Assembly (NCBI GenBank): GCA_016218825.1
Contig: JACRCV010000075.1
Location: 1 to 64,000 of the forward strand
Source: Deltaproteobacteria bacterium
Lineage (GTDB): Bacteria; Myxococcota; XYA12-FULL-58-9
Direction: 5' to 3'
Length of the DNA: 64,000 nucleotides
Shown here: piece by piece, positions 1 through 6,784 of the stretch
How positions within the stretch are numbered: position 1 is the first letter of the stretch
Layout of the letters: each line of letters starts with the position of its first letter
The notes under the pieces: model-generated
Told to the model about the DNA's origin: nothing
The model's database searches: none
What the model saw: only the letters and a program-made list of their open reading frames with translations
Made by a program: the position numbers and the translations under genes

Positions 1-63
1 CCTCCGACGGGTTCGAACCAAGACCTCCGGCACCGCGCTCCCTGGTGAACCACACCGCGGAGG
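1..63 (-). other. tRNA-like remnant at the window edge
   Basis: Read on the minus strand, the two ends can form a 6-bp acceptor-like stem (CCTCCG at 63-58 with CGGAGG at 6-1), and the 3' half carries a T-loop-like GGTTCGAACC. The stretch between is too short: a D-arm-like segment is followed almost at once by a variable/T-arm-like segment with no clear anticodon stem-loop, and the T stem pairs poorly. At 63 nt it is about 10 nt shorter than a normal tRNA. It could be a decayed tRNA, a tRNA continuing past the edge in another register, or chance. Low confidence. Confidence 0.25.
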
Positions 64-178
64 GCCTTCAGGCTCCAGGCATCAGCCGGTCCCCTTCTGG
101 TGATCGAACGCGAGTGGGGTTCTTACGGCGGAATCAATGTTCGTAGGTGTTCTGTAGGGCGGCCAGCGGAGTGTGGGG

Positions 179-1750
179 CTACTGCTGCCCGCAGGACCCC
201 TGGACCGCCTGGTCCTGGGACAGGGTCTTGCCGCAGCCGGGGAGTCCGCTGTTGTACTTGCAGTAGTTCTGCTTGATCGACTCGGCGTCGACGCCGCCGA
301 ACGAGTAGCGGTTGTTGGCGAGGAAGGTCGGGCTGGCGTCCATCTTCAAGAGCGACGAGTAGACGAAGTCCTTCTTCAAGAGGTCCTTGCCTTCGCCGCT
401 CACGCACTTGTCGATCACCTTGGCGTCGATGCCGTTGTTGCCCGTGCACGCCTGCCAGTTGGTGCTCTGATAGTCGGCGGCGCGGCAGCCGATGTAGTCC
501 ATGTACTTCAGGCCCTTGTTGTAGTGCTTGACCGCGCACACCTGGCGGAGGTCCTCGTCGACCTCGGCGGAGCCGTGCATCGACTTCAAGGCGTCGCCGT
601 TGGCGTCGCCGATGAAGTGGACGTTGAAGCTCATGTCCTTGCTGAAGGTGCCCAAGACCTCCTTCATCGCCGCCATCGCCTTGGCGCCGTAGGGGCACTG
701 CGACATCACGAAGGCCTCGAGGGTCTTGGCCTTCTCCGGCCGGCAGGCCATCGCCTCTTTGCAGGGCGCGTCGTCGCAGTCGGTCTTGCTGTTCTGGTCG
801 TCGTCGACCTTGTTGTCACAGATCTCGGCGGTCGGATCGAAGCTGCCGTTCAGCCCGAGCATGAAGCTGTCGCCGAGCGGCCGCACGTAGCGCCCGATCG
901 CCGCCATGCCGTCGCTGTCGTTCTTCAGGTTGGCGTCGAGCAGGATCACCGGCAGGCCCTTGAAGCTCGGATCCTTGGCCTTGATCTCGGCGTAGAGCTT
1001 CTTGCCCTCGTCGCTCATGTAGTCGACCTTCTTGACCTCGGCGCCGCCGATGTCGGACTTCAGCCGGCCCTCGAGACGGTCGATGTTGCAGTCGGCGCAG
1101 CGATGGTCGGAGAAGAAGGTCGCCACCACCTTCGGCGCCACCGGGATGTTGCTGCAGGCCTCGGGCTTGGTGCCGTCGCCGTACCCGGCGCAGATCGCCT
1201 TGATGAAGTCCGCGGTCTTGCGACCGCCGTTGTAGGGTTGGCCGTTCAAGAACATCGTCGGCGAGCCCTCGGCGCCGCGCGTCTTCGCGAGCGCGAACGA
1301 CTCCTCGAGGAGCTTCTTGCCGGCGTCGCCCTCGTAGCAGCTCTTCAGCTGCAGGACGTCGAGGCCGGCGTCCTTGGCGCAGCCCTCCCAGTTCGTGGCC
1401 ACCTCGCGGGCGTTCTTGTTCTGGCAGGTGACCATCTTCAGGAAGGTCCACGGCGCCTGCTGTTGGGCGCACAGCTGGACGATGTCGCCCTTGACCTCGG
1501 CGTCGCCGTGCATCGACGACAAGGTCTCGCCCTGCTTGTCACCGATGTAGTTGACCTTCAGGTCGAGGTTGGCGCCGAGCTTCTCGACGACCGGCGCGAC
1601 CGCGTCCATCACCTGGGTGCCGTAGGGGCACTGCGACATGACGAAGAGCTCCAGCAACGCCGGCTTGGCGACGACGAGCTTCACCGCGGGCCCCTGTTGG
1701 CACGCGAACAGCGACAGACCGGCGACGAACGACAGACTCAAACGAAACAT
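179..1750 (-). CDS. lipoprotein with three thioredoxin-like modules
   Basis: A 523-residue exported protein. The N-terminus has a hydrophobic segment ending in a lipobox (LFAC, lipidated Cys17), so it should be a lipoprotein. Two similar DsbA/thioredoxin-like modules each begin with VMSQCPYG (active-site CPYG at 41-44 and 352-355); both keep the first cysteine but have Gly in place of the second, and the first module keeps the cis-proline SPT at 163-165. Between them lies a third thioredoxin-like stretch with a true CxxC (CADC, 218-221) and an Asp-rich calcium-type loop (DNKVDDDQNSKTD, 312-324). It follows nuoD by 48 nt on the same strand. A periplasmic thiol or redox role is likely; which module is catalytic is unclear. 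Confidence 0.75.
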   Translation of the reverse strand: MFRLSLSFVAGLSLFACQQGPAVKLVVAKPALLELFVMSQCPYGTQVMDAVAPVVEKLGANLDLKVNYIGDKQGETLSSMHGDAEVKGDIVQLCAQQQAPWTFLKMVTCQNKNAREVATNWEGCAKDAGLDVLQLKSCYEGDAGKKLLEESFALAKTRGAEGSPTMFLNGQPYNGGRKTADFIKAICAGYGDGTKPEACSNIPVAPKVVATFFSDHRCADCNIDRLEGRLKSDIGGAEVKKVDYMSDEGKKLYAEIKAKDPSFKGLPVILLDANLKNDSDGMAAIGRYVRPLGDSFMLGLNGSFDPTAEICDNKVDDDQNSKTDCDDAPCKEAMACRPEKAKTLEAFVMSQCPYGAKAMAAMKEVLGTFSKDMSFNVHFIGDANGDALKSMHGSAEVDEDLRQVCAVKHYNKGLKYMDYIGCRAADYQSTNWQACTGNNGIDAKVIDKCVSGEGKDLLKKDFVYSSLLKMDASPTFLANNRYSFGGVDAESIKQNYCKYNSGLPGCGKTLSQDQAVQGSCGQQ

Positions 1751-1798
1751 GAATTCACCTTGCTTTCTGGTTTTGGGACTTGGCGGCCTTTGCGGGCG

Positions 1799-2947
1799 TC
1801 ATCGATCCACCTCGGGGGCGACGACGTCGAGGCTGGCGATGAACGCCACCAGGTCGGCGATCATCAGCCCCGGGGACTTGTCTTCGATGATCGCCATCGC
1901 CGAGAACGAGCCGGTGCGGAACTTCAAGCGCCCGGGCTTCTCGCTGCCGTCGGCGGCGACGTAACAGCCGAGCTCGCCTCTGGCGCTCTCGACCCGGGCG
2001 TAGGCGTCCCTGCCGGCCGGCGGCTTGATCTTCTTCGGCACCTTGGCGGTGAGCTCGCCCTCCGGGATCCCGTTCACCGCCTGCCGTAGGATGCGGATCG
2101 ACTGGCGGATCTCTTCGATGCGCACCCAGTAGCGGTCGTAGCAGTCGCCGGCGACGCCGCACTTGCCGCGGCCGATCGGGACGTCGAAGCTGAACTCTTT
2201 GTACACCGAGTACGGCACGTCGCGGCGCAGATCCCAGTCGACACCGCTGGCGCGCAGGTTCGGACCGGCGAGCCCGTAGTCGATGGCCTCGGCGGCGGTG
2301 ATCGGCACGATGTTGGCGAGGCGGCGGATGTAGATCTCGTTGCCGGAGATCAGGCGATCGAACTCGGCGAGGATCGGCTCGAGATGATCGAGGTAGGCCA
2401 GGATCTTCTTGTCGAGCCCGACCGGCATGTCGGCGGAGACCCCGCCGATGCGGAGGTAGTTGTAGGTGAGGCGGGCGCCGCACAGCTCTTCGACGATGTC
2501 GTTCAGGTACTCGCGCTCCCGGATCCAGTGGGTGAACGGCGTGAAGGCGCCCATGTCCATCGGCATCGTGCCGGTGCCGACGAAGTGGCTGGCGATGCGG
2601 TTGATCTCGCAGGCGATGGCGCGCAGGTAGAGGGCGCGGCGCGGCACCTCGACGCCGATCAGCTTCTCGATCGCCATCGCGTAGGACTCGTTGGCGAACA
2701 TCGCCGCCAGGTAGTCGACGCGGTCGGTGTAGGGCATGAAGGCGTGGTAGCCGACCAACTCGCCGATCTTCTCGATGCCGCGGTGCAAGTAGCCCACCTC
2801 GGGGATCGCGCGGTCGATCACCTCGCCGTCGGTCTCGACGAGGAAGTTGATGACGCCGTGGGTCGAGGGGTGCTGCGGCCCCATGTTGAGCAGCATCTTG
2901 CCGTCTTCCAGGGTCACCGTGGCGGGGCTGAACGTCGGTTCGCTCAT
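1799..2947 (-). CDS. nuoD: NADH-quinone oxidoreductase subunit D
   Basis: The 49-kDa-type subunit of respiratory complex I, in the peripheral arm at the quinone-binding site. The 382-residue product is near the usual length and shows the family signature near the N-terminus ([11 protein letters not shown], about 21-31), the [12 protein letters not shown] segment that follows, and the conserved end with [17 protein letters not shown] and a final EVDR. It follows nuoC by 12 nt, so the two are surely cotranscribed. Identification is secure. What is odd is the operon: only nuoA, nuoC and nuoD are present, with nuoB missing from its usual place. Confidence 0.97.
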   Translation of the reverse strand: MSEPTFSPATVTLEDGKMLLNMGPQHPSTHGVINFLVETDGEVIDRAIPEVGYLHRGIEKIGELVGYHAFMPYTDRVDYLAAMFANESYAMAIEKLIGVEVPRRALYLRAIACEINRIASHFVGTGTMPMDMGAFTPFTHWIREREYLNDIVEELCGARLTYNYLRIGGVSADMPVGLDKKILAYLDHLEPILAEFDRLISGNEIYIRRLANIVPITAAEAIDYGLAGPNLRASGVDWDLRRDVPYSVYKEFSFDVPIGRGKCGVAGDCYDRYWVRIEEIRQSIRILRQAVNGIPEGELTAKVPKKIKPPAGRDAYARVESARGELGCYVAADGSEKPGRLKFRTGSFSAMAIIEDKSPGLMIADLVAFIASLDVVAPEVDR

Positions 2948-2959
2948 CGTCTGCTCTCG

Positions 2960-3538
2960 CTAGTTGGTCGCGGGGGTGGAGCCCGGGGTCGGTTCGGCCG
3001 GGGCGCTCGGGGCGCGGGCCTTGGCGTCGGCTTCGTCCTTGGCCTTGAACTGGTCGAAGGGGTTCGGGCGGTAGTGGTCGATGCCGTGGTACTGCGTCGG
3101 GTAGACGTAGCTCTTCTGCAGCGGGTGGCCGACCCAGTCCTCGGGGAGCAACAGCCGCCGCAGATCCGGGTGGCCGGTGAAGGTGAAGCCGAACAGGTCG
3201 AACTGCTCGCGCTCGTGCCAGTTGGCGGCGCGCCACACCGAGGTCACGCTCGGCAGCACCAAGTCGGTCGGCGGACACTCGACCTTCAACACCATGCCGT
3301 GGCGGTGTTTGTAGCCCCAGAGGTGGTACACCGCGACCATCTTCTCCTTCAGATCGAGGCCGGAGATGCTCACCAGGAAGTCGAGCTCCAGGTCGGGATC
3401 GGTCTTCAAGAACTTGCAGATCTCGACCAGGGCCTTGCGATCCACCACCACGAAGGGATCCGGGTTCTCGGTGGTCAGCGCGCCGATGGCGTCGCCGAAC
3501 TTCTCTTTGAGGCGATTGACGATTGCGGTCGCGTCCAT
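2960..3538 (-). CDS. nuoC: NADH-quinone oxidoreductase subunit C
   Basis: The 30-kDa-type subunit of complex I, 192 residues. The segment EREQFDLFGFTFTGHPDLRR is the family signature, followed by LLLPEDWVGHPLQKSY. The frame is open further upstream into nuoA, but the ATG at 3538 is preferred because it begins the family-like sequence MDATAIVNRLKEKFG, has a purine-rich GAGAG element a few bases upstream, and avoids overlapping nuoA. The C-terminus carries a short Ala/Pro-rich tail of unknown role. It is a separate gene, not fused to nuoD as in enterobacteria. Confidence 0.96.
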   Translation of the reverse strand: MDATAIVNRLKEKFGDAIGALTTENPDPFVVVDRKALVEICKFLKTDPDLELDFLVSISGLDLKEKMVAVYHLWGYKHRHGMVLKVECPPTDLVLPSVTSVWRAANWHEREQFDLFGFTFTGHPDLRRLLLPEDWVGHPLQKSYVYPTQYHGIDHYRPNPFDQFKAKDEADAKARAPSAPAEPTPGSTPATN

Positions 3539-3588
3539 GACTGACTCTCGGTGGCTAGGGGAGGGGGGCGTGCGCTTCTCGGGGCTCG

Positions 3589-4011
3589 CTACGTGGGGTT
3601 GCCGGGCTCGGCCTTCACCGGCGCCGGCCGGGTGATCTGCTTCACCCACATCAGATCACCTTTGACCCAGACGTAGACCAGGCCGAGGAGCAGCACCGCC
3701 ATGAAGATGAACAGCTCGACGAACGCGAGGACACCGTTGCCCTCGGCGATGAACCGCTTGAACACCGTGGCGATCGGGAACACGAACGCGATCTCGACGT
3801 CGAAGATCAAGAAGATCAGCGCGATCAGGTAGAAGCGCGGGTTGAACTGGATCCAGGCCTCGCCGATCGGCCGCTCGCCGCACTCGTAGGTCGCGTTCTT
3901 GTCCGGGTACGGATTGTGCGGTCGCAGCAGCTTGCCGACCGTCAAGGTCAGGAAGACAAACAGGAAACCGGCGACGAACACCGCGAGGACAGCGAGGAAA
4001 TCGAGCTCCAT
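3589..4011 (-). CDS. nuoA: NADH-quinone oxidoreductase subunit A
   Basis: A small membrane subunit of complex I, 140 residues, with three predicted transmembrane helices (about 5-27, 63-83 and 95-116). The loop after the first helix carries the hallmark YECGERPIG, and the second helix contains FLIFDVEIAFVFP, both characteristic of NuoA. It is the first gene of the nuoA-nuoC-nuoD operon. Only 50 nt separate its stop from the nuoC start, so nuoB cannot be hidden there. A promoter with a perfect TTGACA lies just upstream. Confidence 0.96.
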   Translation of the reverse strand: MELDFLAVLAVFVAGFLFVFLTLTVGKLLRPHNPYPDKNATYECGERPIGEAWIQFNPRFYLIALIFLIFDVEIAFVFPIATVFKRFIAEGNGVLAFVELFIFMAVLLLGLVYVWVKGDLMWVKQITRPAPVKAEPGNPT

Positions 4012-4019
4012 GGGGCCTT

Positions 4020-4048
4020 TTGGTAATGGTCTCGCGGCCCCGTGTCAA
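4020..4048 (-). promoter_or_regulatory. sigma70-type promoter for nuoA-nuoC-nuoD
   Basis: On the minus strand a perfect -35 box TTGACA (4048-4043) is followed after 17 nt by TACCAA (4025-4020), a weak -10. Only 8 nt separate this -10 from the nuoA ATG, so the transcript would be leaderless or nearly so. The -35 is convincing, the -10 is not. Confidence 0.5.
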
Positions 4049-4095
4049 CCACGATCGCCCAGGCGGCCGGCCCGCGTCGGGCCCCTGCTCTGCGC

Positions 4096-4563
4096 CTACC
4101 GCTGCCGGCGGTAGACCGCGGTGATCATCTCGAACTCGCTGCCGTCCGGGCCGGGCATGAAGCTGTGGAACACCTGGGTGTCCGGGTCGACGGCCTCGGT
4201 GACCTCGCGCCAGCGCAGCGGCCCTTGCTCCTGCTCGGCCTCGGTGGTGATGGTCATCTTGCGGGCGCTCGCGTCCCAGCTGCCGCGACCCACCGCGAGG
4301 AAGGGGCGCATCGTGTCGACCCAGGCGTAGACGTAGGCGCCGGCCTTCGGATCGTAGCCCATCAGGCCGTGGCCCTCGAAGTCGCCGGTCTCGGTCGTGA
4401 AGTCGGTCACCAGCCAACGGCCGTGGCTGACGAAACGCGACACCGCGGTGCCGCGCGCCGAGTGCGGCTCGGCCCCCGGCGCCGGCCGAATCGTCATCTC
4501 CACCTTCCAAGTGCCGACGTCCTTTTGCAGTACCTCGAGCTCGTGCGGCAGAGTATTGCTCAT
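4096..4563 (-). CDS. DUF1579 family protein
   Basis: A 155-residue protein with no signal peptide. The pattern of a WKVEMTIRPAPGAEP-like opening, the GRWLVTDFTTE strand, GHGLMGYDPKAGAYVYAWVD and a final FEMITAVYRRQ matches DUF1579, a family of small beta-rich proteins of unknown biochemical role. The ATG at 4563 is chosen over the one 21 nt upstream because it has a good GGAGGGG Shine-Dalgarno; the earlier ATG would lie within that element. It is monocistronic, divergent from the methyltransferase gene and tail-first toward the nuo promoter. Confidence 0.8.
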   Translation of the reverse strand: MSNTLPHELEVLQKDVGTWKVEMTIRPAPGAEPHSARGTAVSRFVSHGRWLVTDFTTETGDFEGHGLMGYDPKAGAYVYAWVDTMRPFLAVGRGSWDASARKMTITTEAEQEQGPLRWREVTEAVDPDTQVFHSFMPGPDGSEFEMITAVYRRQR

Positions 4564-4654
4564 CGCCCCTCCATTCCCAGACAAGGTAGGTCGCCGTTGG
4601 TGCGCGTCAACCCGGGCGGTGGCGGTGCTTCGCGATGTCTGCTAGTGGGGCGCG

Positions 4655-5389
4655 ATGGCCTTGGTATGTATCGCCGGTGACGCGCGGCGCTCCGAGAGCT
4701 ACGCACGCGCCTTGGGCGGCGAGAAGGCGGCGCTGCTCCTCACCGATCCGCCGTACTGCTTGCTGACGAGAAGGCGCAAGGGCGGCGAGCTGCGCGATCC
4801 GAAGGGTCGCAAGATCGAGCGCCGGCCCGCGGTCCGCTTCGAGACCGTGCGCGACTACCGCGCCTTCACCGCGGCGTGGATGGAGACCGCGGTCACGCAC
4901 GTGAGGCCGGGGGCGCCGCTCGTGATCTGGACCAACTTCCTGGGCAAAGAGCCGATCCTCGAGACCGCGGCAGGCCTCGGCTACCGCCACCTGGAAGGGG
5001 AGTTCCGCTGGGCCAAGCGCACCACGCCCAAGGACGGCAACGAGCTCCTGCTCCGCGTGTACGAGGTGGCGCTGGTGCTCTGGCGCGAACCACCGCCGGC
5101 GCTGTCTGCCGCCGCGCTGCCGAAGGTCTGGGCGGTGGTCGCCGGCTACGACGACGACGGCGAGGCTGCGGCGTTCGGCTCCCATCCGCACCACAAGCCG
5201 TTCGGCGTCCTCGAGCCGCTGGTGCGCACCTACAGCCGCGTCGGTGAGCTGGTGCTCGACCCGTTCGCCGGCAGCGGCTCGGTGCCCGCCGCCGCCGTGA
5301 CGCTTGGCCGCAACGTGGCGTGCATCGAGCTCGAGGCCGAGTGGGCCGCGCTGACGACCAGGCGGCTGCAGGGTGCCGTCGCCCCATGA
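4655..5389 (+). CDS. orphan DNA adenine-N6/cytosine-N4 methyltransferase
   Basis: An AdoMet-dependent DNA methyltransferase of 244 residues. The catalytic motif IV DPPY (31-34) precedes the AdoMet-binding motif I FAGSG (204-208), which is the beta-class order, and LDPFAGSGSVPAAAVTLGRN is the typical motif I region. No restriction endonuclease is adjacent, so it looks like a solitary, possibly regulatory, methyltransferase. Its TGA overlaps the ATG of lpxK by 4 nt, so the two are translationally coupled, an unexpected pairing. The short region between the motifs suggests a small target-recognition domain. The target sequence cannot be read from the protein. Confidence 0.85.
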   Translation: MALVCIAGDARRSESYARALGGEKAALLLTDPPYCLLTRRRKGGELRDPKGRKIERRPAVRFETVRDYRAFTAAWMETAVTHVRPGAPLVIWTNFLGKEPILETAAGLGYRHLEGEFRWAKRTTPKDGNELLLRVYEVALVLWREPPPALSAAALPKVWAVVAGYDDDGEAAAFGSHPHHKPFGVLEPLVRTYSRVGELVLDPFAGSGSVPAAAVTLGRNVACIELEAEWAALTTRRLQGAVAP

Positions 5390-6408
5390 ACCTCGGGCCG
5401 CTGGCTTCGCCCCTCGCCGGCCTGTTCGGGCTCGGCGTGCTGCTCAGGCGCGCCGCCTACGATCGCCGCTGGCTCGACGCCGCGCCGGCCCCGGTGTTCA
5501 CGGTGGCGGTGGGCGGCCTCGAGGTCGGCGGCACCGGCAAGACGCCGGTCACGGAGCTGCTGCTCGGTGCACTCGTGTCCGCCGGGAAGAAACCGGCGCT
5601 CCTCAGTCGAGGCTACGGTCGTCAGACGCGCGGGCTGTTGCTCCGCCGGCCAGGGGAGCCGATGCCGCCGGGGCGCTTCGGCGACGAGCCGGCGATGATC
5701 GTCGGCGGTGGGCTCGACGTCCCGGTCGCGGTGAGCGAGCGCCGGCCGCTCGGGATGCAGGCGCTCGCGGCGCAGGGCGTCGACTGCGTGGTGATGGACG
5801 ACGCCTTCTCGCACCGGCCGCAGGCTCGGCACCTGGACGTCGTCGTGCTCTGCGGCGAGGCGCCGTTCGGCAACGGCCACCTGATGCCGTGGGGCTCGCT
5901 CAGGGAGCCGGCGTCGAGCCTGAGGCGCGCCTCGGTCGTGTGGCTACACTTCCGCGGCGCCGCGGTCCTCGACGAGCCCGCGTGGTGGAGGCGCTACTGC
6001 CCCAAGGCTTTGCGGGTCGTCAGCGAAGCGACGCCGAGCCCCGCCGCGAGCGTGAGCGGCGCGCGGACCGAGCTCGCCGGACGGCGAGTGCTCGTCGCCG
6101 CCGGGATCGCGCGGCCGGCCGAGTTCTTCGCCGTCATCGAGGGCATGGGCGCGACGCTCGTGGCCCGCAAAGCGCTCTCGGATCACGCGCGCTATGATGC
6201 GGCCGTGGTCGGCGAGCTCGACCGCCTCGGGACCGCGAGCGGCGCCGAGCTCGTGGTCGTGACGCCCAAAGCCGCGGTGAAGCTCCGGCCGGTCTGGCGC
6301 GGCGCGCCGCTGGTCGTCGTCGGCACCCGGCCGACGATTCGATTCGGCGGGGCGGAGCTGGCGCGATTGTTGGGCGTGCCGGGCGGGGTGGTGGCACCCG
6401 CGCCGTAG
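5386..6408 (+). CDS. lpxK: tetraacyldisaccharide 4'-kinase (lipid A biosynthesis)
   Basis: LpxK phosphorylates the 4' position of the tetraacyldisaccharide-1-phosphate precursor of lipid A at the inner face of the cytoplasmic membrane. The 340-residue product has the family Walker A GGLEVGGTGKTP (43-54), the LLSRGYGR segment, GDEPAMIV and the DDAFSHR segment that corresponds to the usual DDGFQH. The hydrophobic N-terminus fits peripheral membrane attachment. The start at 5386 overlaps the upstream methyltransferase stop (ATGA); the open frame further upstream is arginine-rich read-through. Its presence shows a lipopolysaccharide-bearing outer membrane. No other lpx gene is in the window. Confidence 0.93.
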   Translation: MNLGPLASPLAGLFGLGVLLRRAAYDRRWLDAAPAPVFTVAVGGLEVGGTGKTPVTELLLGALVSAGKKPALLSRGYGRQTRGLLLRRPGEPMPPGRFGDEPAMIVGGGLDVPVAVSERRPLGMQALAAQGVDCVVMDDAFSHRPQARHLDVVVLCGEAPFGNGHLMPWGSLREPASSLRRASVVWLHFRGAAVLDEPAWWRRYCPKALRVVSEATPSPAASVSGARTELAGRRVLVAAGIARPAEFFAVIEGMGATLVARKALSDHARYDAAVVGELDRLGTASGAELVVVTPKAAVKLRPVWRGAPLVVVGTRPTIRFGGAELARLLGVPGGVVAPAP

Positions 6409-6412
6409 CCCG

Positions 6413-6781
6413 CTACTCGACGAACAGGAACATGCTGCGGATGACGCCCCAGTCCCAGGGGTACCAATCGGTGGTCGTGACCGTCCAGGTCGTTTGCGTC
6501 TTCGCCTCGCCGCTCAGACGGCTCATGTCGTAGCCGGCGCCGAGCTTGGTGCGGTCGTCGGTGACGAACACCCCGCCGGCGCAGGCGGCCGGGCTTTGAC
6601 AGCCGAGATCGAAGACGCCGCTCACCTTGCCGGTGTGGTTGTCGAGGCGGAGCGCGGCGCCCGAATCCGAGCGGGCGAGCGACAGGCGCCAGTCCGCGGG
6701 ATAGGTGTGGGCCGCGTCCACGTACAGCGAGACCGAGGTGATGGGCCCGGCGGGGATGGTGACCGCGCAGCTCGAGGCCAC
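6413..6781 (-). CDS. P-like (proprotein convertase-type) domain downstream of an in-frame stop
   Basis: A 122-codon open stretch directly behind the TAG of the large calcium-repeat lipoprotein and in the same frame; TAG, one Gly codon, then a GTG. It has no signal peptide and no Shine-Dalgarno of its own. The sequence looks like a P/homoB beta-sandwich: VTIPAGPITSVSLYVDAAHT at the start and TTWTVTTTDWYPWDWGVI near the end resemble the paired strands of domains found at the ends of secreted proteins. It is best read as the severed C-terminal domain of the preceding protein, lost by a nonsense mutation, made by stop read-through, or separated by a sequencing error. Independent translation from GTG is possible but would leave it unsecreted. 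Confidence 0.5.
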   Translation of the reverse strand: MASSCAVTIPAGPITSVSLYVDAAHTYPADWRLSLARSDSGAALRLDNHTGKVSGVFDLGCQSPAACAGGVFVTDDRTKLGAGYDMSRLSGEAKTQTTWTVTTTDWYPWDWGVIRSMFLFVE

Positions 6782-6784
6782 ACC

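Noticed and set aside
173-2089. Long open frames opposite real genes (also at 2384-3544, 6494-9973, 10606-12390, 11861-14320, 36990-38705 and 42686-45262)
   Set aside because: Their products are Val/Leu/Arg/Gly-rich with no domain, as expected from the antisense of GC-rich coding DNA; the opposite strand carries clear genes.
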